Below the pieces are notes generated by a model. That model saw nothing but the letters and a program-made list of their open reading frames with translations, was not told the DNA's origin and did no database searches. This document shows positions 14,904 through 24,120 of a DNA stretch of 64,000 nt, in pieces. The stretch's first letter is position 1; every line of letters begins with the position of its first letter. The translations under genes and the position numbers were made by a program. The DNA is from Bacteroidaceae bacterium (GTDB taxonomy: Bacteria; Bacteroidota; Bacteroidia; Bacteroidales; Barnesiellaceae_A): positions 30,007 through 94,006 of the forward strand of contig JAFQRE010000014.1 in the NCBI GenBank assembly GCA_017410245.1. Direction: 5' to 3'.

Positions 14904-17324
14904 TCAGAAATTGACTGCTATGCGGACGTTGAGTTGTCGGCGGGTGAGGTAGTTGGGTACGGCATACTGCACGTTATTGACATCGGTAACCCATGTGTAT
15001 GAATTGACGTTGGCAAAGTCGAAGAGGTTGAATATATCGACTCCGATGGTGGCTCCTTTGATGTTGCGCCAGAAGCCATACTTCGACCACTGCTCTTCGC
15101 CTCCTATGAGGATATAGGTAAGTCCTAAATCGACACGCTTGTAGGCCGGTGCGCGATAGTAGCCCTCGGCCCTACCCTTCATAGGCGAACCGAATGTGAG
15201 TCCATCGGAAATGATACCTTTGAGGCTTATCTTGAGCATGGGTAGTCGTGGCACATAGTCTTGGAAGAAGATACCTACGCTGTAGCGCTGGTCGGTGGGA
15301 CGAGGCACCCACACGCCGTTGATTTTCTCCTCGGTGCGCATGAGCGAGAAACTGAGCCATGAGTCGGTGCCGGGTACAAACTCGCCATATAGCTTAAGGT
15401 CGAGTCCGGCAGCATAACCTTCCGACTCATTCTTTCCGCTATACCATAGTTTCACATTATTGGCTTCGTAAGGAATGAGGTCGTTGAGTTTCTTGTAATA
15501 GGCCTCGAGAGAGAACTTGAATGGACGATCGAAGGCGCGGAAGGTATAGTCGCCACCGGCAACGATTTGGATAGACTGTTGCGACTTGATACGGTCGTTG
15601 AGGTGCACGACAAAGTTGTTGTTGCCTTGACTGATGGTGTCGCGAAACTCCTTGTAGAAGGGCGCTTGATAATATATACCTCCTGCCACGCGGAAGGTGA
15701 AATTGTCGTTCTTCTCGGGGATAAAAGTAACCGATGCTCGGGGGCTGACAATGCACTCGTTATTGAAGTCCCAATAGGATATGCGTACACCTCCATTGAA
15801 ACTGAATAGACCGGCCTCGGTGCGCAACTTGTAGGTATCTTGCAGGTAGGCCGATATGCGGTTGCTGGCGAGTCTATTCTCGGATATGATATTGTATATC
15901 ATGTTGATATTGTCGCCTTCGTAGGGCAGTGTATAGCCAACAGAGTCGCGCATTTCCCACTCTCGCAGATAGTCGTATATCTGTTCACGATTGTAGGTAA
16001 CACCCCACCTGATGTCGTTGCCGGCAACGCGGTGTGCTCCCTTCAACGATGCCGAAACGACAGTGGCCATGAGGCGATTTCGGGCATGCTCGTGATATGT
16101 ACCTACACCCAAGTCGCCCTTAGTGGGAGTATTCTCGGACGATGGGCCACCGTCGTTGGCAAGTTCGTCGAGCCAATATTGTCCCGATATATCGTATGAT
16201 ACAAACTCATTGGAACGGAATGCCGAGAACTGGAAAGATATTTCGTTGTCCTTGGCCGGGCGATAATTGGCCGAGAAAGAGCCAAAATAGGTCTCAAAGA
16301 CGTCACGCTCCATACCATCGAAATAGACCGTAAAACTCTTGGTGTCGTAGGCTGTACCAAACGAAGTAGAACGCTCGAAAGGGGTAAACTGGTAGTTATT
16401 GATGGCTATATTGCCCAAGAGTGCAACTTCGAACTTATCGGTAAACTTGTAGGTCATGTAGGTTTGATAATCGAAGTAGGAAGGGTTGTATTCACCCTTA
16501 ACATCGAGCGAACTGAGCAGTGTGGAGTTTGTATGATATCGCACACCATGCAGTTGGGTGAACTTACCTGTGCTGTGACCTACCGATGCAGTAGCACCGA
16601 GGAAACTGCCCGATAGCGAAACCTCGAGTGCCTCGGGACGCTTGTACTGTATATCGAGCACCGATGACATCTTGTCGCCATACTCTGCCGAAAAGCCACC
16701 CGATGAAAAAGAGATAGAAGATACCAAATCGGGATTGATAACACTCATACCCTCTTGCTGCCCCGAACGAACGAGTAACGGACGATATATCTCTATGCCA
16801 TTGATATATACTATATTCTCATCGAAGTTGCCACCACGTACCGAGTATTGCGAACTCAATTCGTTGCTCGAATTTACGCCTGCAAATGTGGCCAACATAC
16901 CCTCAATACCACCCGACGTATTAGGCATGAGGCGCATATCGGAGGCTTTGATCTTTTGCATTGTACCTTGTTGCTTCTGAAACTCTGTGACAACCACTTC
17001 ACCCAAGTCGATACTCTTCTTCTGCAACTGTACGTTTATCTTCATTTCGCCTTTTGGATTTTTCAGCAAGTGTTCTTCGGTTTTATATCCCAAACACGAA
17101 AAGACAACAACAACCGAATCGGCAGTAGAAACTTTCAGCTCATATTTACCCTCAAGATTGGTAGTAGTGCCGGTTGTAGTACCGGCTATACGTACTAAGG
17201 CCAACTCAATAGGTTGATTGTCGGCATCGATGACCCGACCATTAATCTTCACAATATCTTGTGCCGATACTGCAAATATTGCCGATAACAAAAGAAATAA
17301 TATAATGTAGAATTTCTGAGCCAT
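14904..17324 (-). CDS. TonB-dependent outer-membrane receptor
   Basis: 806 aa. Signal peptide (about residues 1-21, ending AVSAQ), then a CarboxypepD_reg-like domain (about 25-110: INGRVIDADNQPIELALVRI ... VVVFSCLGYKTEE), a plug domain (about 120-235: MPNTSGGIEGMLATFAGV, YSVRGGNFDENIVYINGIEI), then a 22-strand barrel ending with a final aromatic residue (RIAVNF). It is shorter than SusC-type receptors, lacks the SusC signature length and has no SusD gene beside it, so it is more like a receptor for iron complexes, cobalamin or other small ligands. The substrate is not readable. The leader holds a 6-bp hairpin at 17344-17359. Confidence 0.93.
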   Translation of the reverse strand: MAQKFYIILFLLLSAIFAVSAQDIVKINGRVIDADNQPIELALVRIAGTTTGTTTNLEGKYELKVSTADSVVVVFSCLGYKTEEHLLKNPKGEMKINVQLQKKSIDLGEVVVTEFQKQQGTMQKIKASDMRLMPNTSGGIEGMLATFAGVNSSNELSSQYSVRGGNFDENIVYINGIEIYRPLLVRSGQQEGMSVINPDLVSSISFSSGGFSAEYGDKMSSVLDIQYKRPEALEVSLSGSFLGATASVGHSTGKFTQLHGVRYHTNSTLLSSLDVKGEYNPSYFDYQTYMTYKFTDKFEVALLGNIAINNYQFTPFERSTSFGTAYDTKSFTVYFDGMERDVFETYFGSFSANYRPAKDNEISFQFSAFRSNEFVSYDISGQYWLDELANDGGPSSENTPTKGDLGVGTYHEHARNRLMATVVSASLKGAHRVAGNDIRWGVTYNREQIYDYLREWEMRDSVGYTLPYEGDNINMIYNIISENRLASNRISAYLQDTYKLRTEAGLFSFNGGVRISYWDFNNECIVSPRASVTFIPEKNDNFTFRVAGGIYYQAPFYKEFRDTISQGNNNFVVHLNDRIKSQQSIQIVAGGDYTFRAFDRPFKFSLEAYYKKLNDLIPYEANNVKLWYSGKNESEGYAAGLDLKLYGEFVPGTDSWLSFSLMRTEEKINGVWVPRPTDQRYSVGIFFQDYVPRLPMLKISLKGIISDGLTFGSPMKGRAEGYYRAPAYKRVDLGLTYILIGGEEQWSKYGFWRNIKGATIGVDIFNLFDFANVNSYTWVTDVNNVQYAVPNYLTRRQLNVRIAVNF

Positions 17325-17343
17325 ATATACAATGTAATATTAG

Positions 17344-17359
17344 GGTGTAATGCTACACC
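17344..17359 (-). other. Stem-loop in the TonB receptor leader
   Basis: GGTGTA / TACACC with a 4-nt loop, 20 bp upstream of the receptor ATG on the minus strand. It is close enough to the start codon to affect translation, though too small to call a riboswitch. Confidence 0.35.
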
Positions 17360-17468
17360 AACAATAATCTAACGGCAAAAAACAGATTTGAGTATATAAA
17401 TCGATAAAAAAATACGCCCGAAATGCAAAATAGTTGTATATTTGCATATAACAATATACTGTAAAGAT

Positions 17469-17993
17469 ATGAAAGACTTTCATGAATTGCTACTCACACG
17501 TCGTAGCATACGTAAATACACTGATGAGCCAATCTCGGGCGATGATGTAAAAACGATACTTGAAGCCGGGTTGATGGCTCCATCGTCAAAACGCAAGATG
17601 CCTTGGCACTTTATAGTAGTTGAAGATAAAGCCACGTTGGCACAGCTCTCGGAGTGTCGCGATGCCGGTGCTGGCCCAATTGCCAATGCTGCATTAGCAA
17701 TTATCGTTACCGTAGATATGACGTGTAGCGAAGCCTGGGTAGAAGATGGCTCGATAGCTGCTGTTCTCATGCAACTACAAGCTCACGACTTGGGTTTGGG
17801 CAGTTGTTGGATACAGATACGCAACCGTTCATTGGGCGAAGAGGCTACCGAAGATTTAGTGCGCGAGATACTTGATATACCTGATAATATGGCCATATTG
17901 TGTGCTGTAACAATAGGCCATAAAAATGAAGAGCGCAAGCCATTTGACGAAGAGAAAATGATGTGGGAAAAAGTCCATATTGGCAAGTGGTAA
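17469..17993 (+). CDS. Nitroreductase family FMN-dependent oxidoreductase
   Basis: 174 aa from the ATG at 17469. An in-frame TTG at 17442 is the only earlier start and overlaps a TATATTTG promoter-like box (17437-17444), so it is rejected. Nitroreductase fold: RRSIRKYTDEPIS near the N-terminus (FMN phosphate contact), AGLMAPSSKRKMPWHF, and DLGLGSCWIQIRNR, which packs against the flavin. NAD(P)H-dependent reduction of unknown substrates; cytoplasmic. First gene of a plus-strand operon, 12 bp before the DUF2520 gene. Confidence 0.92.
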   Translation: MKDFHELLLTRRSIRKYTDEPISGDDVKTILEAGLMAPSSKRKMPWHFIVVEDKATLAQLSECRDAGAGPIANAALAIIVTVDMTCSEAWVEDGSIAAVLMQLQAHDLGLGSCWIQIRNRSLGEEATEDLVREILDIPDNMAILCAVTIGHKNEERKPFDEEKMMWEKVHIGKW

Positions 17994-18005
17994 CAACCTC
18001 ACAAG

Positions 18006-18800
18006 ATGAGCAGTTGCGATAAAATAGTCGTTATAGGAGCCGGCAATATGGCTACAAGACTTGCCCTATCACTACAGGCAAGCGGATACCGTATTGTACA
18101 AGTATTCAGTCGCACTCTACAGTCGGCCGAGGAGTTGGCCTTGCGTCTGGGCAATGGTGTTACTTACACCAACCACACCGACCAAATAGTGACCGATGCA
18201 CAACTATACATCTTCTCGGTAAGCGATAATGCTCTGAGCAATCTTATAACACAAATACCATACAATGACGCGCTGTGGATACATACTGCCGGAAGTGTAC
18301 CTGCCGATATATTTGCCAATAAATGCAACAGATATGGTGTGCTGTATCCCATGCAAACGGTAAATAAAGATAGAGAAACCAACTGGAATGAGGTACCTAT
18401 CTTTATAGAAGCATCGAATGAAGATGATACTCTTCTACTCGAAAATATGGCTCAAAGTATATCGGAAAGGGTAATGCTGTGTAACTCGCAACAAAGACAA
18501 GCACTACACTTAGCGGCAGTCTTTGCTTGTAACTTTACCAACCATATGTATGCCATTGCAGAGAAGTTGCTACGAGAACAAGGGTTAGACTTTGATGTGA
18601 TGAAACTACTCATTCGCGAAACAGAACAAAAAGCCGAAGTAATGTCGCCCATAAAAGGACAAACAGGACCGGCTGTAAGGAATGACTATAATGTGATGAA
18701 CAAGCATATATCTCTACTTAACGACACAGCCGAAAGTGAGCTATATCGTCTTATAAGTCAAAATATTATAAAGTATAATACTCAAAACAACCACTCATGA
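18006..18800 (+). CDS. Rossmann-fold and DUF2520 domain protein
   Basis: 264 aa. The N-terminal NAD(P)-binding Rossmann fold has VVIGAGNMATRLA (residues about 8-20) and a SVSDNAL strand end. The C-terminal helical DUF2520 domain includes ALHLAAVFACNFTNHMYAIAE and SPIKGQTGPAVRND. The fold resembles 6-phosphogluconate and ketopantoate reductase-like enzymes, but the substrate of this family is unknown. It is in the operon directly before the KdsC-like gene with a 4-bp overlap, so translation is coupled. Confidence 0.88.
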   Translation: MSSCDKIVVIGAGNMATRLALSLQASGYRIVQVFSRTLQSAEELALRLGNGVTYTNHTDQIVTDAQLYIFSVSDNALSNLITQIPYNDALWIHTAGSVPADIFANKCNRYGVLYPMQTVNKDRETNWNEVPIFIEASNEDDTLLLENMAQSISERVMLCNSQQRQALHLAAVFACNFTNHMYAIAEKLLREQGLDFDVMKLLIRETEQKAEVMSPIKGQTGPAVRNDYNVMNKHISLLNDTAESELYRLISQNIIKYNTQNNHS

Positions 18801-19321
18801 GCAAAACCGACTACGATTTATCCAAAATAAAAGCATTTATATTTGATGTTGATGGAGTGTTGTCACCCTCGAAACTTTTCATTGAGACAAAAGGAGAGCC
18901 ACGACGCATGATGAATGTCAAAGACAGCTATGCCATACAATATGCTTGCAAGTTGGGATATACGATAGTTGTCTTAACAGGAGCCAAATCGAATATTCTG
19001 AAGACCAAATATCAACAACTTGGAGTTGAATATGTCTTTACCGAAGCGCGAGATAAACGAGAGGTGTACAAGAACTGGGTAGCGAAGATGAAATTACAAC
19101 CCGAAGAGATAGCATATATGGGCGATGATATACCTGACTATGAAGTTATGAAACTGGTTGGATTTCCTTGCTGCCCCACCGATGCCTCTATCGATATACA
19201 ACGTATAGCACGTTACATTTCACCCTACATTGGCGGTGAGGGTTGTGTTAGAGATGTTATAGAACAAACACTCAGAGCGCAAGGTAAATGGTTTGATACC
19301 GATCATGCATATTACTGGTAA
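18797..19321 (+). CDS. kdsC: KdsC-like HAD phosphatase (3-deoxy-D-manno-octulosonate 8-phosphate phosphatase)
   Basis: 174 aa, matching the small cap-less C0 HAD phosphatases. Motif I is FIFDVDGVLS with the nucleophile Asp and the acid/base Asp; motif II is VVLTGA; motif III uses Lys in the ARDKREVY region; motif IV is YMGDDIPDYEVM. KdsC removes phosphate from KDO 8-phosphate in lipopolysaccharide inner-core synthesis. No kdsA or kdsB lies in the window. Close relatives act on other 2-keto sugar acids, so the exact substrate is inferred from family. Confidence 0.85.
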   Translation: MSKTDYDLSKIKAFIFDVDGVLSPSKLFIETKGEPRRMMNVKDSYAIQYACKLGYTIVVLTGAKSNILKTKYQQLGVEYVFTEARDKREVYKNWVAKMKLQPEEIAYMGDDIPDYEVMKLVGFPCCPTDASIDIQRIARYISPYIGGEGCVRDVIEQTLRAQGKWFDTDHAYYW

Positions 19322-19335
19322 ATATTGATTATAAC

Positions 19336-19932
19336 ATGCTTGAAAATCTATCACACTACGACATATTATTGGCTAGCAACTCCCCTCGCCGACGTGAGTT
19401 ATTAGCCGGATTGGGTATTCAATATCAAGTAGTATCATTACCTGAGATTGACGAAACATATCCTCCATCACTACAAGGCAGTGAAATACCGCAATTTATA
19501 TCACGCCAAAAAGCCGATGCCTACAAGTCAATGATGACTCCTCGCACACTACTCATCACAGCCGATACAATAGTGTGGCTCAATGGGAAGGTATATGGCA
19601 AACCTACCGATGACAACGATGCTCGCAAAATGTTGCGCGAGTTGTCGGGCAATACACATATAGTCATAACAGGTGTCACAATAACCACAACCAATTTCCA
19701 GCGAGTATTTGCTGTAGAATCGGAGGTGACATTTGACAACCTCAGTGATGAAGAGATAGACTATTACGTAGAAAACTACAAACCATTAGATAAGGCCGGT
19801 GCATACGGCATACAAGAGTGGATTGGCTACATTGGTGTAACAGGCCTAAAAGGTAGTTACTTCAATGTCATGGGACTGCCCATTCAACGCCTATACAATG
19901 AACTAAAGCAAATAAAACCCATAATGCTATGA
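19336..19932 (+). CDS. maf: Maf-like nucleoside triphosphate pyrophosphatase
   Basis: 198 aa. The N-terminal Maf signature is ILLASNSPRRRELLAGLG, with the substrate-binding Ser-Arg motif. It continues with TADTIVWLNGKVYGKP (catalytic Asp region) and DKAGAYGIQEW, the conserved metal-site segment. Members hydrolyse dTTP, UTP or modified nucleotides to monophosphates, which prevents misincorporation. The gene follows the KdsC-like gene by 14 bp and overlaps the cyclophilin start by 4 bp. Confidence 0.94.
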   Translation: MLENLSHYDILLASNSPRRRELLAGLGIQYQVVSLPEIDETYPPSLQGSEIPQFISRQKADAYKSMMTPRTLLITADTIVWLNGKVYGKPTDDNDARKMLRELSGNTHIVITGVTITTTNFQRVFAVESEVTFDNLSDEEIDYYVENYKPLDKAGAYGIQEWIGYIGVTGLKGSYFNVMGLPIQRLYNELKQIKPIML

Positions 19933-20768
19933 AAACAATAAATAACATTTGTATAATTTTAATCCTCAGCCTTTTAAGTATGAGTTGTGAATCTAAGAAA
20001 AATACTGCCAACGCGCAGTCGAATGTGTGTGTGGAGATGAAAACCACACTGGGTAATATCACTGTTAAGTTGTACAATGAGACTCCGGCTCACCGCGACA
20101 ACTTTATAAAATTGGTGAAAGAAGGATACTACGATGGGACACTATTTCATCGTGTTATAAACCAGTTTATGATACAAGGTGGCGATGGTGACTCTCGCAA
20201 TGCCACTCCCGATCAACAATTGGGCATGGGTGACCCCGGATATAAAATACCTGCCGAATTTGTTTATCCTCAATATTTCCATAAAAAAGGTGCATTGGCG
20301 GCTGCTCGTCAAGGCGACCAAACCAACCCCGAAAAAGCATCGTCCGGTTCTCAATTCTATATTGTTACCGGTACAGTATTTTCGGCAGGACAATTGAAAG
20401 AGATGGAACACCAAATGCACATGCAACGCGAGCACAACATATTCAACTCATTGGCAGCTGCTCGTCGCGATGAGATTATGAACATGCGACGCAATCGAGA
20501 TCAAGCCGGATTGATGGCACTGCAAGAGCAACTCATTGCCGAGGCGAAACAAAAAGCTGCTGCTATGGGTCCTATAAAATTCACTCAAGAACAGATCGAT
20601 GCTTACACAACAATAGGTGGCGCACCTCACCTTGATGGCGAATACACAGTATTTGGCGAGGTCGTTGAGGGCATGGACGTGGTAGAAAAAATTGAAAAAG
20701 TAGAGACCGGTAGTGCTGACCGTCCTAAAACAGACGTTAAAGTTATATCGATGAAGATAGTGAAATAA
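19929..20768 (+). CDS. Lipoprotein cyclophilin-type peptidyl-prolyl isomerase
   Basis: 279 aa. Lipoprotein signal with lipobox LSMSC (Cys20). Cyclophilin core: HRDNFIKLVKEGYYDGTLFHRVINQFMIQGGD carries the catalytic Arg and the Phe/Met pocket, and GSQFYIVTG follows. About 75 helical, Gln- and Met-rich residues (about 158-232) then split the domain before HLDGEYTVFGEVVEGMDVVEKI. The insert is charged and probably extends from the globular domain. It acts in the periplasm or at the outer membrane in protein folding. Overlaps the next gene by one base. Confidence 0.94.
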   Translation: MKTINNICIILILSLLSMSCESKKNTANAQSNVCVEMKTTLGNITVKLYNETPAHRDNFIKLVKEGYYDGTLFHRVINQFMIQGGDGDSRNATPDQQLGMGDPGYKIPAEFVYPQYFHKKGALAAARQGDQTNPEKASSGSQFYIVTGTVFSAGQLKEMEHQMHMQREHNIFNSLAAARRDEIMNMRRNRDQAGLMALQEQLIAEAKQKAAAMGPIKFTQEQIDAYTTIGGAPHLDGEYTVFGEVVEGMDVVEKIEKVETGSADRPKTDVKVISMKIVK

Positions 20769-22012
20769 TGATAGAAGTAACCAGGCGAACTCTTGATAAC
20801 GGTCTGCGGGTATTGCATCACTACGATGGCAATACTCGCATGACTGCTTTAAACATACTCTACGATGTGGGATCAAAAGATGACATGCCTCATCGCACCG
20901 GCTTTGCACATCTTTTCGAGCACCTCATGTTTGGTGGCTCTATAAACATACCCGACTTCGATTTGCCTCTACAGCTCACCGGCGGTGAAAATAATGCTTG
21001 GACAAGCAATGATATAACAAACTATTATACGATTGTACCAACACATAACGTTGAAACGGCGTTCTGGTTAGAGTCAGACCGTATGCTGGGGTTGGCATTT
21101 ACCCCACAAAGTCTTGAAGTACAACGTCAGGTGGTAATAGAAGAGTTTAAGCAAAGAAATCTCAACCAGCCCTACGGCGATATATATCAACTGCTAAGAC
21201 CGGTAACATACACGACACACCCATATCGATGGCCTGTCATTGGCAAAAGTATTGATGATATAAAATCGGCCACGATGGAAGAGGTCAGAGAGTTCTACTA
21301 CGCACATTATGCACCCAACAATGCCATACTATGCGTATCGGGTAGTATCACAGCCGAAGAAACATTTGCACTATGTGAGAAATGGTTTGCACCTATTCCA
21401 CGCCGCAATATAACGCCACGCTCACTACCTCAAGAACCTAAGCAGACAGCTCCCCGCCAAATAAGTGTAGAACGCGAGGTACCACTTGATGCTCTTGTAA
21501 AAGTGTATCACATGTATCCAAGAAAAGATAAACGCTATCATGCAGCCGACCTCCTATCTGATGTGTTAGGCACAGGGGCATCATCGCGCTTATACAAAGA
21601 ACTTGTGCAAAACCGTCAATTATTCAATAGCATAGATGCCTCTATTAGCGGTGAGATAGAATGTGGTATTTTTATCATCAATGGCAAGTTAAACAAGGGC
21701 GTGAGCATCGAAGAGGGCGAAAAAGCCATTCAATCCGAGATAGAAAAAATACAACGAGAAGGTGTTGGAGAAAGAGAGGTGCAAAAAGTTATAAACAGAT
21801 TTGAAGCAGAGCACTTGGTATCGAACCTCAACTATGCCGACAAAGCGGCCAATCTGGCATATCACGAGTTGATAGGAAGGGCCGAAGACATAAACACCGA
21901 AGTTGATAAGTATAAAGTACTTACTTCGGCCGACATACAACTCGTAGCACAAGAAATCCTGAATGAAAATAACTGCACAACACTCTACTATCACGCTACA
22001 AACAAGCAATAG
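20768..22012 (+). CDS. M16 family zinc metallopeptidase
   Basis: 414 aa. The inverted zinc motif is H48-L-F-E51-H52 in TGFAHLFEHLMFGG, with the downstream glutamate in VVIEEFKQR. Two M16 halves follow: the catalytic one (about 1-190) and the structurally similar inactive half (about 195-414). No signal peptide, so it is cytoplasmic or exported without a visible signal. Many M16 genes come in pairs with an inactive partner; none is present here. Last gene of the operon beginning at 17469. Confidence 0.94.
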   Translation: MIEVTRRTLDNGLRVLHHYDGNTRMTALNILYDVGSKDDMPHRTGFAHLFEHLMFGGSINIPDFDLPLQLTGGENNAWTSNDITNYYTIVPTHNVETAFWLESDRMLGLAFTPQSLEVQRQVVIEEFKQRNLNQPYGDIYQLLRPVTYTTHPYRWPVIGKSIDDIKSATMEEVREFYYAHYAPNNAILCVSGSITAEETFALCEKWFAPIPRRNITPRSLPQEPKQTAPRQISVEREVPLDALVKVYHMYPRKDKRYHAADLLSDVLGTGASSRLYKELVQNRQLFNSIDASISGEIECGIFIINGKLNKGVSIEEGEKAIQSEIEKIQREGVGEREVQKVINRFEAEHLVSNLNYADKAANLAYHELIGRAEDINTEVDKYKVLTSADIQLVAQEILNENNCTTLYYHATNKQ

Positions 22013-22068
22013 TTTGTGTCAAGTTATACGCATTTTTTTCGCTAAGACACAATAGGTTATAAAAAAAA

Positions 22069-22114
22069 TTCCGCAAATCGTAAAATTAATGACATTTTTT
22101 TATGATTTGCGGAA
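22069..22114. repeat. Inverted repeat between the M16 and DUF349 genes
   Basis: TTCCGCAAATC and GATTTGCGGAA are perfect 11-bp arms 24 bp apart, and the pairing extends imperfectly inwards through TAAAA/TTTTA-type positions. There is no T tract after it. It could be an operator for a dimeric regulator of the DUF349 gene or a factor-independent stop. Confidence 0.5.
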
Positions 22115-22176
22115 ATAATTTTATTACTTTGTGAGGCCAAAATGGCTAATTTTTAAAAATTTAAATAGAAATAATA

Positions 22177-23985
22177 ATGGAAAACACCCATTTAGACCCC
22201 GCTGCACAAAGTGGCACTGCTTGCACCCAAGAACAGGAGCAAACTATCGTTGTTGAAACAACACAAGTAGAAACACCTCAAATGAGTAGAGCCGATATTA
22301 TAGAACGGATACGACAGATTGTTGAAGCTCCCATTGAAGAGGTTAAAGATGAAGTAGAAACACTCAAACAAAATTACTATAAAGTAAAGCGTGCCGAAGT
22401 AGAGGCAGCATACAAAATCCATATTGAGAGCGGATTGTCGGAAGCCGAGTTTACACCTCAGCATGACGAATATGAAGAAGAACTCAAGGAGTTGCTATCG
22501 ACATTCAAAGAGCGCAAGGCTCAATACCTCGAGGCTCTTGAGAAACAACGCGAGGAAAACTTAGCACGCAAAAATGCACTTCTTGAGGAGTTGAAAGCTA
22601 TAAATGAAACTCCCGATGAGGTGGGAAAACAATACCAACGAGTACAACAGATACAACAAGAATTTAAAGCCATAACTGATGTGCCTGCTCAAGCAGTAAC
22701 AGAGCTGTGGAAAACATATCAAGCCTATGTAGAACAATTCTACGACTTGTTGAAAATAAACAAGGAATTGCGCGACTACGACTTCAAGAAAAATCTTGAG
22801 CAAAAAGAGGCTTTGTGCAAGAGCGCCGAACAACTTGCCGAGATGGAAGACATCGTTGCAGCCTTCAAGCTACTACAAGGCTTGCACAACGAGTGGCGTG
22901 AGATAGGTCCTGTTGCCAAAGAGTTACGTGAAGAGATTTGGAATAGATTTAAAGAAGCCTCTACCGTAATCAACAAGCGTCATCAGGCATTCTTTGAAAG
23001 TCGCAAAGAGACCGAAACTCAAAACGAAGCTGCTAAAATAGCCCTTTGTGAAGAGATAGAGCAAATAATAGCTACCCTACCCGAAGTGAATAACTACAAT
23101 GCATGGGAAGAAAAGACCCAAGCTATATTGGGTATGCAAGAGCGCTGGAAAGCTATAGGCTTTGCTTCTCGTAAAAACAACACCATACTCTTTGAACGCT
23201 TCAGACAAAGTTGCGACACATTTTTTGCAACAAAGGCCGAGTACTTCAAGAATGCCAAAGAGAGCATGAACATAAATCTTGAGAAGAAACGTGCATTGTG
23301 CGAGAAGGCCGAGGCCTTGAAAGATAGCACCGACTGGAAAGCCACTACCGACATTCTTGTCGCTCTACAAAAAGAGTGGAAACAGATAGGTCCTGTTGCC
23401 AAAAAACACTCAGATAGTGTATGGAAGCGTTTCAACGAAGCGTGCGACTACTTCTTTGAGCAAAAGAAAAAGGCTCTCTCATCAAACCGAGAAATTGAGA
23501 ATGCCAACCTTCAAGCCAAACTTGAAGTGATAAATACCTTGAAGGCAATAGATGAAAGCATTGATGACGAAACAGCACGTGCCAAGATGAAAGAGGCCAT
23601 AGCACAATGGAACTCTATTGGCCACGTACCCTTCCGCGATAAAGACAAGTTATATAAAGAGTACCAAAAGGCTCTCGACCTCCTGTATAGCCGATTTAAC
23701 AAAAATCGCAATCGCAGTCGCATGGCCAACTTCAGCAACTCATTGCAAGAATTGGAAGAAGGCGGTACCGATAAACTATACCGCGAAAGAGAGAAATTGG
23801 CTCGCAGCTACGAAATGAAGAAGAACGAGATACAGACATACGAAAACAATAAAGGTTTCTTGTCACTCTCGTCGTCTCGTGCCGAGAGTTTGGTACAAGA
23901 GCTCGATCGTAAGATAAAGAAACTACATGATGAAATGGAGCTCATTGTACAAAAGATAAACATGATTGACGAGAAGCTTCATTAA
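22177..23985 (+). CDS. DUF349 repeat protein
   Basis: 602 aa, almost entirely helical. After about 90 acidic residues it carries five to six DUF349 units with the recurring WKQIGPVAKKHSDSVWKRFNEACDYFF pattern (clear copies near residues 220-300, 295-370, 375-450 and 450-520). It ends with a coiled coil (about 540-602). No signal peptide. The family occurs widely in Bacteroidota and Actinobacteria; its function is undefined, but the long helical repeats suggest a scaffold or nucleic-acid-associated role. A single-gene unit preceded by the inverted repeat at 22069-22114. Confidence 0.92.
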   Translation: MENTHLDPAAQSGTACTQEQEQTIVVETTQVETPQMSRADIIERIRQIVEAPIEEVKDEVETLKQNYYKVKRAEVEAAYKIHIESGLSEAEFTPQHDEYEEELKELLSTFKERKAQYLEALEKQREENLARKNALLEELKAINETPDEVGKQYQRVQQIQQEFKAITDVPAQAVTELWKTYQAYVEQFYDLLKINKELRDYDFKKNLEQKEALCKSAEQLAEMEDIVAAFKLLQGLHNEWREIGPVAKELREEIWNRFKEASTVINKRHQAFFESRKETETQNEAAKIALCEEIEQIIATLPEVNNYNAWEEKTQAILGMQERWKAIGFASRKNNTILFERFRQSCDTFFATKAEYFKNAKESMNINLEKKRALCEKAEALKDSTDWKATTDILVALQKEWKQIGPVAKKHSDSVWKRFNEACDYFFEQKKKALSSNREIENANLQAKLEVINTLKAIDESIDDETARAKMKEAIAQWNSIGHVPFRDKDKLYKEYQKALDLLYSRFNKNRNRSRMANFSNSLQELEEGGTDKLYREREKLARSYEMKKNEIQTYENNKGFLSLSSSRAESLVQELDRKIKKLHDEMELIVQKINMIDEKLH

Positions 23986-24002
23986 TCATTAATAAATCAT
24001 CG

Positions 24003-24050
24003 GTAACAGTATGCAATAGATGCTATAGGCATCTTGCATACTGTTTACAA
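24003..24050 (+). terminator. Probable terminator of the DUF349 gene
   Basis: AACAGTATGCAA...GATGC pairs with GCATC...TTGCATACTGTT (17 bp with a 2-nt bulge, 5-nt loop). The T tract is weak. It begins 19 bp after the stop codon. Confidence 0.6.
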
Positions 24051-24120
24051 TAATCTGTTTTAGTTCGTAACACACCAATAGGTACATAGCATAAATGTAC
24101 TTATAACAACATGACAAGCC

